Assembly (NCBI GenBank): GCA_019744815.1
Contig: JAIEUA010000008.1
Span: 248,001 to 312,000 of the forward strand
Direction: 5' to 3'
Source of the DNA: Phycisphaerales bacterium
Lineage (GTDB): Bacteria; Planctomycetota; Phycisphaerae; Phycisphaerales; UBA1924
DNA length: 64,000 nucleotides
This document shows positions 19,645-27,945 of this stretch, one piece after another. The position numbers and the translations under genes are program-made. The notes beneath the pieces are model-generated. The model saw only the letters and a list, made by a program, of their open reading frames with translations. It did no database searches and had not been told where the DNA came from. Every line of letters starts with the position of its first letter. Position 1 is the stretch's first letter.

Positions 19645-21294
19645 ATGCTTCTTCGAACAACATCTCAGATCTCTGCCGTCGCGATCCTGATCGCGTGCTC
19701 GGGAACGATCACCCACGCGGGGGCACCCGCCGTAGAGATCGGCGCGCCGTCCATGGCCGCCGATTCGGGCGGCACGAACTTTCGGTCCTCCCGTTGGATC
19801 GCCGAGCGCGGCGTGGTCAGCAACACCGGCGACACCATCGCAACGGTGACCGATCTCATCATCGACCGGGGCACGGGACGCATCGACTACCTCGTCCTGA
19901 CGACGGATACGACCTTCGGCCTGGGCGGGCGGGCGGTTCTCGTCCCGTACGCCGATTTCCGCTGGGACCCGGCTGGCAAGGATCGGTATGTGCTCGCGTC
20001 CACGGCCGAGCAGCTCAAGTCGCTGCCGGAGTACACGCCGAAGAGCTGGTCCGAGCTGAAGCAAACATCTGCCGGTAACGAGGATGCGCTGCACCGCCGC
20101 CTTGCCTCTGACGCCGCGGCTCCGAGCGATCCCTACGCCGGCGGGTTGACCGCGGCGAAGAAGATGCACATCGAGGGCAAGATCCGGAGCGTGGACCGCG
20201 TGCAGACGAGCACATTCGGCGAGCAGGCGCAGGTCACCGTCGAGGCGGCGGACGGCTCCACCAAGAACGTCACCCTCGGGCCATCCTGGTTCGTGAACTC
20301 GTCTGGCGCGGCACCGCTGCGGGGAGACAAGGTCGTCATCGACGCACTCGAGCTGCCGCGTGATCCTGATCAGCTGTTCGCGGCGGTCGAGACGCGCATC
20401 GGCGATCGGTCGCTCAAGCTCCGCGACACCAACGGCGGCGCCGCCTGGACTAAGGGCACGGTCGAGAGCGACGGACAAACGTACAGCAACTCGTACTCGC
20501 GATCGGTGCTGGCCAGCTCCCTCTATGGGGCCAAGGTCGACTGCCGCGGAAACGAGTGCGGCAAGGTGGCAGATCTTGTGGTGGAAAGCCAGTCCGGCAC
20601 GATCGCCTTCCTCTCCATCGATCCGAACCAGAACTTCCTTGGTATCGGTGATACCAAGCGGCTCGTGCCGTGGTCGGTCGCCAGCTTCGCGCTCAACGGC
20701 ACGGTGCGGCTCGACGCGTCCAAGGAAATGGTGCTGGCCAGTTCGGAGACGCCGTCCAACGCGGACGCGATGAACTCCGGCAATCAGTTCGAGCGGGCGT
20801 ACAAGGCCTATGAGACCAAGGCGCCGCGTTACGACCGTCGCCGAGGCGGCGATGCACCAGGCGCGTTGAACGATGCTCCGGGCGTGCGTTCTAACGGGAC
20901 GCCCGACAGCCGCGCCGACAACCGGACGGATGACAACGCCGGCGGCTGGGGCCGCCACGGCGCCGTTCTTTCTGGCATCGAGCGCGGCTCGGTCCGGACC
21001 ATCACGGGAACCGTTGTTTCGGTGGCCGAGACGAGCGTGGAGCGCGGCACGCAGCCTGCGCGGGTTGTCACCGTCAAGCTGGCGAATGGCACCGAGGAGG
21101 CCGTCATCCTCGGTCCCGAGTGGTACTTGGCGAAGCAGAAGATGCAGTGCTCCGCCGGCGACCCCGTGACGTTCCAGGCCGTGCGGACTCAGATCAACTC
21201 GAAGCCGCACTGGATCGCCCGTTCGATGAAGCACAAGGACGTGCAGATGCCGCTCATTGGCGACGACAACGAACCGGCATGGTCCCGCAAGTAA
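19645..21294 (+). CDS. Secreted PRC-barrel protein
   Basis: 549 residues with an N-terminal signal peptide (MLLRTTSQISAVAILIA ... THAGA). The first PRC-barrel-like domain is at about 35-115 (GVVSNTGDTIATVTDLIID, GRIDYLVLTTD, VLVPYADFRW). A second is at about 285-370 (LYGAKVDCRGNECGKVADLVV, FLSIDPNQNFLGIG). Between and after them are beta-rich segments that are internally similar to each other (TKNVTLGPSWFVN and TEEAVILGPEWYL). PRC barrels bind partners in photosynthesis, RNA and stress proteins; the role here is unknown. The start was chosen for the signal peptide. Confidence 0.75.
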   Translation: MLLRTTSQISAVAILIACSGTITHAGAPAVEIGAPSMAADSGGTNFRSSRWIAERGVVSNTGDTIATVTDLIIDRGTGRIDYLVLTTDTTFGLGGRAVLVPYADFRWDPAGKDRYVLASTAEQLKSLPEYTPKSWSELKQTSAGNEDALHRRLASDAAAPSDPYAGGLTAAKKMHIEGKIRSVDRVQTSTFGEQAQVTVEAADGSTKNVTLGPSWFVNSSGAAPLRGDKVVIDALELPRDPDQLFAAVETRIGDRSLKLRDTNGGAAWTKGTVESDGQTYSNSYSRSVLASSLYGAKVDCRGNECGKVADLVVESQSGTIAFLSIDPNQNFLGIGDTKRLVPWSVASFALNGTVRLDASKEMVLASSETPSNADAMNSGNQFERAYKAYETKAPRYDRRRGGDAPGALNDAPGVRSNGTPDSRADNRTDDNAGGWGRHGAVLSGIERGSVRTITGTVVSVAETSVERGTQPARVVTVKLANGTEEAVILGPEWYLAKQKMQCSAGDPVTFQAVRTQINSKPHWIARSMKHKDVQMPLIGDDNEPAWSRK

Positions 21295-21377
21295 CCCGCA
21301 TCGGAATCGATCTCTTTCCGCTCCCTATTGCTATCGGCCCAGCAACGGAACCCCGTCGCGCTTCAAAGGAACACAAC

Positions 21378-21890
21378 ATGCAAAGCAAGAACGAGAAGCC
21401 GTACGACGCGAACGCGACCTCGGCAAACAACGATCCGATCTCCGGTGCGAAGGGAGCCCATCCGATCGGTGTCGGAGTGGGGGCCGTCGGCGTCGGAGCG
21501 GCCGCGGGCGCGGTCGCCGGCGCGGTCGCGGGGCCGATCGGTGCGGTCGCGGGCGCCGTCGGTGGTGCTGTGATCGGTGGGCTCGTCGGTAAGGAGGCGG
21601 CCGAAGCCATCAACCCGACGACCGAGACCGAGTACTGGCGGACCAGGCACAGCAGCCAACCCTACGCCCAGAGCCCCAACAGCTATGCGGATTACGCGCC
21701 AGCGTATCAGTATGGCTGGGAGAGCTACCGCACGCGTCGGCCCGAGCACACCACCTTTGAGCAAGCCGAGACCGATCTGGCTCGCGGCTGGCAGGACGCC
21801 AAGGGCCGGTCCAATCTGCACTGGGCCCAGGTGCGTGCGGCCACCCGCGACGCCTGGAACCGCGTGCACAACGGCTCAACCCGGGCCTGA
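21378..21890 (+). CDS. Glycine-zipper stress-type protein
   Basis: 170 residues with an AAAGGA site before the ATG. Residues about 30-75 form a Gly/Ala zipper (VGVGAVGVGAAAGAVAGAV...) likely to insert in or pack against a membrane. A hydrophilic C-terminus contains YQYGWESYRTRRPEHTTFEQ and WAQVRAATRDAWNRV. This layout is typical of a widely distributed unnamed family found near stress genes. It lies 83 bases after the PRC-barrel gene, on the same strand. The molecular function is not known. Confidence 0.7.
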   Translation: MQSKNEKPYDANATSANNDPISGAKGAHPIGVGVGAVGVGAAAGAVAGAVAGPIGAVAGAVGGAVIGGLVGKEAAEAINPTTETEYWRTRHSSQPYAQSPNSYADYAPAYQYGWESYRTRRPEHTTFEQAETDLARGWQDAKGRSNLHWAQVRAATRDAWNRVHNGSTRA

Positions 21891-21917
21891 TTCGCTCACG
21901 GCGACGGCCTGTGACCC

Positions 21918-21944
21918 GCGGGCACCTGCCCTCCTTGTGCCCGC
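21918..21944 (+). terminator. Strong hairpin after the glycine-zipper gene
   Basis: A perfect 8-bp stem, GCGGGCAC/GTGCCCGC, with an 11-base loop lies 28 bases after the stop. There is no T-run, so it may be a transcript-end or RNA-stability hairpin rather than a classic terminator. Confidence 0.45.
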
Positions 21945-22127
21945 CCACGGAACGGCCGACGAGAGTCTGCCGTTCCGATTCGGCTCTTGCCCGAGCTCTC
22001 GTACCGACGCTTGTTCGTCGAGGTGAGACGAGGGATGAGTGTTGTCAGGGTGTCTCTGTGCACATCGCGACGCGTCGTCGCGGTGGGAAGCGTGTGGGAC
22101 ACCCAAGGACCAATGGAGAGACTCGTG

Positions 22128-22346
22128 ATGAACCTCAATTCAGTGATGTCGGTTGTTCGCGCCTGCGAGATCGATTCCGATGTAGCGTCGCCCCGCCACG
22201 TTCTCGGCGTGGTGGCCGTTGTAGCCCTCCCGCTGCTGCTGATGTCTCTCAGCGCTCTCGGGGGGTGCAGCACCACCGAGGGTTTCGGCAACGATGTAGA
22301 GAAGCTCGGCGGCAACATCGAAGACAGCGCGGCACGCAACAAGTGA
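22128..22346 (+). CDS. Entericidin-like small lipoprotein
   Basis: 72 residues. A hydrophobic segment (VVAVVALPLLLMSLSALGGC) ends in a lipobox-type Cys, followed by STTEGFGNDVEKLGGNIEDSA. The latter closely follows the entericidin A/B pattern (C-N/S-T-x-x-G-x-G-x-D-x-x-x-x-G-x-x-I-x-x-A). Entericidins are small stress-induced envelope lipoproteins. The leader is unusually long (about 50 residues before the Cys), so a later start such as 22146 is possible. Confidence 0.75.
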   Translation: MNLNSVMSVVRACEIDSDVASPRHVLGVVAVVALPLLLMSLSALGGCSTTEGFGNDVEKLGGNIEDSAARNK

Positions 22347-22465
22347 TCGCGGCTGGATCTGTTGCCACAGACACAAACGCACTCGCCGCTGGCGATGGCG
22401 GTCCGCACCAATGTGAGGGATCGCACCCCCGCGCCTCAGATCTCACCGCAGCAAGGACACCCGCC

Positions 22466-23356
22466 ATGGACCGGATGACGACACCCGAACACGCAAACAA
22501 CGGCACGAACTCGAATCCAACGGAGTGCCCGTCCCTGCCCAGTGTCACGCCTGCCCGTTCCCGCGATACGCGGTTGTGTCCGTACTTCGAGGGTGTCGGG
22601 GAGGTGCCCCTCTTGACCGCGGAGGAAGAGAGGACGCTCGGTTGGAACATCCAGAATGACCGCTGCGCTGTCAGCCGGGACCGCATGGTGCGTGCGAACC
22701 TCCGCTTGGTGGTGTGCATCGCAAAGAGCTTCACTGGGCGCGGCCTGGATATGGCGGACCTCGTTGCGGAAGGCAATCTGGGCCTGCTCCGCGCCGTGGA
22801 TCGGTTCGACCCGGCGCACGGCGCGAGGTTCAGCACGTACGGAAGCTGGTGGATCAAGCAAGCCATCCGCCGCGGCATCCGAACGAGTCGCGAGATCGTG
22901 CATGTCCCGAACCAGATCCAGGATGTGTCCGCTCGGTTGCAGCGCGAGTCCGCGCGGCACGAGGCAGCCACCGGAATCTCGATGAACCCGCAAGAGATTC
23001 TTGCGATGATGAGCGTCACCTCGGCCACCACGACCACCGTGCGACGGGCTTTGTCGCATCACCTGTCCAACTCGAGAGCTTCAGCTTCGTCGGTGGGGGA
23101 GCAGTCGCTACCCGACACACGCGAGCTCTCGCCCGACGGGCGAATGCTGCGCCGCGAACAGTTGGATCGTGCTCACGCCCTGCTCCAGAACAGCAACGCC
23201 CGCGAAGCCGCGGCGATTCGTATGCGCTTCGGCCTGAGCGGGCATGCCCCCCAGAGTCTCAGCCACATCGGCGAGGCTCTTGGAATCAGCCGTGAATCGG
23301 CTCGGAAACTCCTGTCTTCCGCGCTCGAGGCCATGGGCGATGAGATGGTTGCCTAG
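22466..23356 (+). CDS. RNA polymerase sigma-70 family factor (RpoD/RpoS-like, no region 1.1)
   Basis: 296 residues. Region 1.2 is seen as PYFEGVGEVPLLTAEEERTLG. Region 2 is RDRMVRANLRLVVCIAKSF, DLVAEGNLGLLRAVDRFDP and FSTYGSWWIKQAIRRGIRT. Region 3 and a region 4 helix-turn-helix (SHIGEALGISRESARKLLSSAL) follow. An AAGGA site precedes the ATG at 22466. Members of this group in Planctomycetota act as alternative or stress sigma factors. The location beside an entericidin-like protein, a glycine-zipper protein and a two-component system supports a stress role, which is inference. Confidence 0.88.
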   Translation: MDRMTTPEHANNGTNSNPTECPSLPSVTPARSRDTRLCPYFEGVGEVPLLTAEEERTLGWNIQNDRCAVSRDRMVRANLRLVVCIAKSFTGRGLDMADLVAEGNLGLLRAVDRFDPAHGARFSTYGSWWIKQAIRRGIRTSREIVHVPNQIQDVSARLQRESARHEAATGISMNPQEILAMMSVTSATTTTVRRALSHHLSNSRASASSVGEQSLPDTRELSPDGRMLRREQLDRAHALLQNSNAREAAAIRMRFGLSGHAPQSLSHIGEALGISRESARKLLSSALEAMGDEMVA

Positions 23357-24062
23357 TGCCACGACGGCCTTCGCTTGAAGACCTGTGCCGCCGACTCACG
23401 CGTGCAATCCGTCGCCCGTGGCTTGTGCAGTCAGAATCGATTCAACGCGTCATGCTCGGCGATGACTGAGGGGACGATCGCAGCACGAGGAGCTAGGCAG
23501 TCGCGCGCCCGCAGTCTCAAGGAGACCGCAGCGGCAAGTGCGCCACCGGCGTCCCTTCCGGGCGCTGGGGGAATGCTCTTCTTCCATCAATTGGCGGAAA
23601 ACCAGCCCGCGGCTGCGCGCCGTCAGGTAGATTTATTTGCGAAAGGAGACGACCACTTGGAGAACAACCCGCGCCGGGACAAAGTGGGGATGGCGTACAG
23701 CGCGATGTCCGGCCGCGAATCCCCGCGCGGGCGGGAGGACGCGCCACACAAGCCGTACGGGGCGATGGGCTTCCGCAGCGCGAATGGGTGACGTCGGTTG
23801 CGCACGCCAAACTCATCCCACGATCCCAGCCGGGAGTTGTCTGGCAACGGCGGCCAGGTCCGAATCAGCAGGGCCGTTCTCGGCACTCGAGGCTTTCAAG
23901 TGAGGAACCGCGGCCGATGTGGCATGAGCCGCGATGTCGGAGGCAGTCGTGTCTCCTCGAAGATCGGTCTGAGCATTCACGCTGTGCGGAGTCCCCGTTC
24001 TTGACCCAAGTGGACGACATGCTGGAGTTGACTGAGATGTCGGCCGTGGACGGAACGTCACA
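23357..24062. other. Mostly empty intergenic region
   Basis: About 700 bases with no recognisable family. The one candidate worth noting is described separately at 23657-23791. Other open frames look like chance GC-rich frames. Confidence 0.4.
23657..23791 (+). CDS. Possible small protein with TTG start
   Basis: A 44-codon frame (LENNPRRDKVGMAYSAMSG... ending GFRSANG) preceded by a strong AAAGGAG site 8 bases before TTG. It is hydrophilic, has no homologue known to me and no domain. The ribosome-binding site is the only positive evidence. Confidence 0.3.
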   Translation: MENNPRRDKVGMAYSAMSGRESPRGREDAPHKPYGAMGFRSANG

Positions 24063-24617
24063 ATGACAACGGCTCGCCTCCATTCGTGGTTGTCGCCGGA
24101 ATGCGAGATACGCACATCCCTGGCCGGGTCCGGGGTCTTCGCGCGGCACGCTTTCCCGCCGCACACCTGCGTCGCCGTGTGGGGCGGCGTTGTCCGCACC
24201 GAGGATGAGCTGCAGGCGCTCGCCTCACGCGATGAGAAGTTCAGTTCGCACGCGATCTGCGTCGGCGACGGCTTCTATCTCACCTGGGATCCGAGTGGGG
24301 TCGACGCAACGGAACTGTTTAACCACTCGTGCTCGCCCAACCTCGGAGTCAAAGGACAGATCGTGGTGGTGACGCGCCGAGCGATACAACCGGGCGAAGA
24401 ACTCACCTTCGACTACGACACAACGGAGACAACGCCCCAGCCCTGGCCTTGTCGCTGCGGGAGTCCGGCGTGCCGGGGCACGATCGACGGCAAGGGGTGG
24501 GACGACCCTGCCTTTCTCCGGGCTAATCGCGGCTACCTCGCGTGGCACATCGAGGAGCGTGCACGCCGCGCCGGGCATCTCCCCGACGACGCATCCGATG
24601 AGGGGGCCCCATGCTGA
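24063..24617 (+). CDS. SET-domain protein with Cys-rich post-SET motif (long type, copy 1)
   Basis: 184 residues. SET domains usually transfer methyl groups from S-adenosylmethionine to protein lysines. Visible are the entry strand GSGVFARHAFPP, the core NHSC at residues 87-90 (FNHSCSPNLG), GEELTFDYDT with the catalytic-type Tyr at 118, and a post-SET zinc-site pattern with Cys 130, 132 and 137. The C-terminus is helical (FLRANRGYLAWHIEERAR). The next gene begins 7 bases before its end and encodes a shorter SET protein, so they form a coupled pair. The substrate is unknown. Confidence 0.88.
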   Translation: MTTARLHSWLSPECEIRTSLAGSGVFARHAFPPHTCVAVWGGVVRTEDELQALASRDEKFSSHAICVGDGFYLTWDPSGVDATELFNHSCSPNLGVKGQIVVVTRRAIQPGEELTFDYDTTETTPQPWPCRCGSPACRGTIDGKGWDDPAFLRANRGYLAWHIEERARRAGHLPDDASDEGAPC

Positions 24618-25003
24618 TGGTCCGCGCTCGAGTGGCCCCCAGCGACCTGCACGGCCTTGGTCTCTTCGCGGCGGAGTTCGTTCCCCGAGGCACCGTGGTC
24701 TGGACGTTTGTCGCGGGCTTCGATCGCACGTTCACCCGCGACCAACTGCTCGAGCTGCCGACCCACGTGCGAGAACAGGTTCTCTTCTACTGCGACGGTG
24801 ATTTCGACCCAGCGACCGGGGTGCACACGCTGTCGGGCGATGATGCCCGGTTCACCAACCATTCCGATCAGCCGAACACAGCGAACGCTCCGGATGGGAT
24901 CTCGACCGTGGCGATCCGCGATATTCAGGCCGGAGAAGAGATCACGTGGGACTACCGATCGTTCGGACGCCCCCTTTCCTTCGGGCCGGGGCCTCGATCA
25001 TGA
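24611..25003 (+). CDS. Short SET-domain protein (short type, copy 1)
   Basis: 130 residues that are almost entirely SET domain: LHGLGLFAAEFVPRGTVVW, then FTNHSDQPN at residues 82-89 in place of NHSCxPN, and GEEITWDYRSF with Tyr 115 retained. There is no post-SET cysteine cluster. It overlaps the long SET gene upstream and the permease downstream (ATGA). The lost Cys in the NHSC motif and the small size hint at altered substrate specificity or a subunit role; that is inference. Confidence 0.85.
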   Translation: MLMVRARVAPSDLHGLGLFAAEFVPRGTVVWTFVAGFDRTFTRDQLLELPTHVREQVLFYCDGDFDPATGVHTLSGDDARFTNHSDQPNTANAPDGISTVAIRDIQAGEEITWDYRSFGRPLSFGPGPRS

Positions 25004-25911
25004 CGTGGCTCGCCGACCACGCCTGGCTCGTGCTTGCATTGTCGAGCGCCGCGCTCTGGGCCATCGTGCATGTGCTCGACGCCTACTGCGTCTCGCGGGT
25101 GTACGAGCGCCCCTACATGGGCACCATCATGGGCGGCCTGATGACGCTTGGGCTCTTGCCCGCGCTCGCCTTGGGGCTGGTTGGCAGCGGATGGCAGCCG
25201 ATGACCGGAGAGGCGTGGTTCCTGGCCCTGCTCTGCGGCCTCGCGTACATGACCACACAGTGGATGTACTTTGTCGCCCTTGATTCGTGCGAGAGCGGCA
25301 TCGTTTCCGCGTACTGGAACTCGCTGTCGTTTTTCCTGCCGCTTGCAAGCTACGTGATTCTCGGCGAGACGCTGCCGCCGCTCGTTTACATCGGCATCGC
25401 GCTGGTTGCGGGGACATCTGTCGGTTTCGCCATCCTCGATCAGAACGCCACCCACCGCTGGAAGGCGTTCTTTCTGATGCAGGCCGCGGTGCTTCTGCAG
25501 GTCGCGTACTTCCTGCTGCAAGACCGCTTGTTCAAGACGTGCCCGACGTACCAAGGCTTCATCGTGATCTCGGTGTTCATCGGGCTGGTGGGCGCTGCGC
25601 CGCTCCTGATGCGTCCTTGCCGCGAGACCTTCCGTCGCAACTGGCCCACGGTCCGGCCGGCTCTGAAGTTCCTCGTCCTCATCGAGCTCACGAACTCGGC
25701 GGCCGTCGCGTGCAGCCAGTTCGCGGTTGCCAATGGTCGCCCGTCGCTCGTGGCGGCGGCGGAAGCCACCATGCCCGCCTTCACGTTCTTCTTCTCGCTC
25801 GTGCTCTTCTGGGCGACCCGGCACTACGGCGAAGAGGAAGCCAAGCACCGCTTCTGGCTCAAGCTTCTGCTGACCGGTGTTATGGCGTACGGCGTCTCAA
25901 TGCTGCACTGA
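25000..25911 (+). CDS. EamA/DMT-superfamily permease
   Basis: A 303-residue integral membrane protein with about ten helices in two homologous halves, typical of drug/metabolite transporter superfamily exporters. The segment SGIVSAYWNSLSFFLPLASY-VILGETLPPLVYIGIALV is the family-typical end of the first half. A second EamA half follows (LVAAAEATMPAFTFFFSLVL). Its ATG overlaps the short SET gene stop (ATGA). The overlap with SET genes is unusual and suggests the three act together. The transported molecule cannot be read from sequence. Confidence 0.85.
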   Translation: MTWLADHAWLVLALSSAALWAIVHVLDAYCVSRVYERPYMGTIMGGLMTLGLLPALALGLVGSGWQPMTGEAWFLALLCGLAYMTTQWMYFVALDSCESGIVSAYWNSLSFFLPLASYVILGETLPPLVYIGIALVAGTSVGFAILDQNATHRWKAFFLMQAAVLLQVAYFLLQDRLFKTCPTYQGFIVISVFIGLVGAAPLLMRPCRETFRRNWPTVRPALKFLVLIELTNSAAVACSQFAVANGRPSLVAAAEATMPAFTFFFSLVLFWATRHYGEEEAKHRFWLKLLLTGVMAYGVSMLH

Positions 25912-25934
25912 CGGTCCCGGCTCACTTGCCACCG

Positions 25935-26819
25935 TTACGGGTCCGATCGCTCGACGATGATTCGTCCCAGCCCCCCCTCGCCGCCGCGCCGTGCAGCCAC
26001 CCTGATTCCACATCGTTGGCCCGCCACCAGTCGCAGCGACGGAATCGGAAGCAGCTTGTCGCCGTTGAACGCCACCGTCGGGCCGAGCGTGCAGGCATCG
26101 TCTAGATGCACCAGACCGGACAGGCGTATCGCGTTCGCGTCGACCGACGAGGTCGGAGTGAACTCCAACACGACGTCGAAGGACTCGTCGATCTGCGTGT
26201 CGAATCGCGCCTTGAACACCTCAAGCCTCGGCGATGCTGACTGGAATCGCACGGCTTGCCAACCTCGGTCTGATTCAAGATCCGCCCAAGCGTGGACGGG
26301 AAACGGAATCTCAAAGCCGTACGCGGAGAAATCGACCGATCCGATCTCCAGCATGGCGTCGTACCGCCCCGGAATGAATCGTGTGCCCGTACCGGTCACG
26401 CCGTGCTCCCGTAGCGCGTTCAGGGCGGGCACTTGCAGTTCATCCAGAAGCCAAGTCTCGATCATCTCGGCGATCACCACATCGACGCGCCCACCGCCCC
26501 CACCGTCCCCCGGACGCGCGGTCACCGGTACTCGCACCAACCGCACGTCATCGCACAGGACTTCGATGACATGGCCGAACCCGTTTCGCGCCGCGTTCTC
26601 TCGCAGCCGTTCGCACAGCGCCGCATCCACCTCGACGGCGTACACCTTCCGAGCGCCCGCCGATGCGGCAAACAGCGACAAGATGCCGCTCCCCGCCCCC
26701 GCGTCCAGAACAACGTCACCGGGGCGGACAACACGCCGGATCGCCGCCTCGAACGCACGCGTGCGTTCAAGATCGCGGAGACAGAGCGACGGAACTTCGG
26801 AATGAGAGAAAAAATCCAT
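25935..26819 (-). CDS. PRMT-like SAM-dependent methyltransferase
   Basis: 294 residues. Motif I, LDAGAGSGI (38-46), and the acidic VYAVEVD bind S-adenosylmethionine. The segment AEMIETWLLDE (117-127) provides two glutamates spaced as in the double-E loop of protein arginine methyltransferases. A beta-rich C-terminal half, as in the PRMT barrel, follows (FIPGRYDAMLEIGSVDF, LVHLDDACTLGP). I did not find a clear THW loop, so arginine specificity is uncertain. It is convergent with the permease gene and lies directly after a SET gene on its own strand (9 bases between), inside a cluster of lysine-methyltransferase-like genes. Confidence 0.75.
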   Translation of the reverse strand: MDFFSHSEVPSLCLRDLERTRAFEAAIRRVVRPGDVVLDAGAGSGILSLFAASAGARKVYAVEVDAALCERLRENAARNGFGHVIEVLCDDVRLVRVPVTARPGDGGGGGRVDVVIAEMIETWLLDELQVPALNALREHGVTGTGTRFIPGRYDAMLEIGSVDFSAYGFEIPFPVHAWADLESDRGWQAVRFQSASPRLEVFKARFDTQIDESFDVVLEFTPTSSVDANAIRLSGLVHLDDACTLGPTVAFNGDKLLPIPSLRLVAGQRCGIRVAARRGGEGGLGRIIVERSDP

Positions 26820-26828
26820 AGCAGGTCC

Positions 26829-27257
26829 TTAGGTTGATGACGCCGCGAGCATGGCCCGAAGATCGCTGTTCAGGCCGTGGAACTCGGCGTCGTTCCACGT
26901 GATCTCCTCGCCGGGCTGGATATTCCGTGTGGCGAACGACGGAGCGAGATGCAGCGGACCGGAAGCCGGATCGTGCATCGTCATGGTGTTGGGGTCGTTG
27001 GAGTGATTCGTAAAGCGATCGTCATCGCCCGAGAGCACCCAAACCCGTCGCCCATCTTCTCCGTCGTAGTGGTACGCGTACCACCGAACCTGATCCCGCG
27101 CGGCGTCCGACAGCGCCAGCACGTCGTCTTCGGTGAGCACCCGGTCAAAGCCGGGCACAAACTCCCACACCTTGGTGCCCTTGTCGATGGGGCCGACCGC
27201 GATCAGGCCGATGCCTCGATTCGCCGAGATGCCCGCACGGGCGCAGACGATCAGCAT
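26829..27257 (-). CDS. Short SET-domain protein lacking the catalytic Tyr (short type, copy 2)
   Basis: 142 residues, clearly the paralogue of the short SET protein at 24611. Shared features are GIGLIAVGPIDKGTKVWEFV, a VPGFDRVLTEDDV segment, LSGDDDRFTNHSNDPN (NHS at 84-86) and PGEEITWNDAEF. Where other copies have D-Y, this one has N-D (122-123), so the usual catalytic tyrosine is missing and it may be catalytically dead or a binding module. The ATG directly follows the TGA of the long-type SET gene, with no gap. Confidence 0.82.
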   Translation of the reverse strand: MLIVCARAGISANRGIGLIAVGPIDKGTKVWEFVPGFDRVLTEDDVLALSDAARDQVRWYAYHYDGEDGRRVWVLSGDDDRFTNHSNDPNTMTMHDPASGPLHLAPSFATRNIQPGEEITWNDAEFHGLNSDLRAMLAASST

Positions 27258-27945
27258 TCAGCGATCCCTCCGAATGCGACCACGCACGGGTCGACGGACG
27301 CGTAGCGTGGTGCCCCGCTCGGCGATCCTGCGTTCGATGTACCCCACAAACAGTCCCTTGTACCGTTCCTGCAGGGCACGCTTCTTCCAGTCGTCGCCGG
27401 TGATCCGTCCGCGGCAGATCGGCTCGCCACATTCGCAAGCGAGATCCAGGATGGGCGAGGTCATGCACATCGCGTAATCGATCGTGACGACTTCACCGGC
27501 GCGAATGCTGCGGCGGGCGACCACGCTGAGTTGATCCTGCATGCCGCAGTTGGGGTCGCACGAGTGGTTGAGAAAACTCCCCGGGCTCGTCGGGCTCATC
27601 GAGTGAGACCCGGCCGATGAGCAGGGCGTCGCTCACATGGGTGGGATAGTGCTTGAGCGGCTCCGGCAGCCGGTCGTGCTGCTCGATCGTCATGATGTGG
27701 CCGCCCATGACGAGCACGAGCGACCCCTTGCGGATCGAACGCTGCGCGACCAACGCCCGCCCGATGTTCCCGCCGCGATCCACGACGCGTAGGAGGGGCG
27801 AAACCCAGTGGAACGGACCGGGCCGCGTGACCCGCCCGCGGGCACGTGCGGCAGTCACGGGCTCTGGCGTCCGGGTCCGTGGCGGTTTGCCGCGCGGCGG
27901 TGGTGCGGGGCGGGCAGAATCTGATGCGGTCCGGGTCCTGGGCAC
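27258..27945 (-). pseudogene. Frameshifted long SET-domain gene (long type, copy 2)
   Basis: Two overlapping frames together encode a long-type SET protein. The upstream frame gives VSPLLRVVDRGGNIGRALVA, HYPTHVSDALLIG and DEPDEPGEF. The downstream frame gives FLNHSCDPNCGMQDQLSVV, GEVVTIDYAM and the post-SET CECG..C. They join at about 27,575, where GAGTTTTCTCAAC contains one T more than needed for E-F-L-N. Translation may start at a GTG (27858) overlapping the dockerin gene stop as GTGA, or at GTG 27945 within that gene. A one-base error in the sequence would restore the gene, so its status is open. Confidence 0.75.

Noticed and set aside
19090..21234. 714-residue minus-strand frame
   Set aside because: Antisense of the response regulator and PRC-barrel genes, with no family features.
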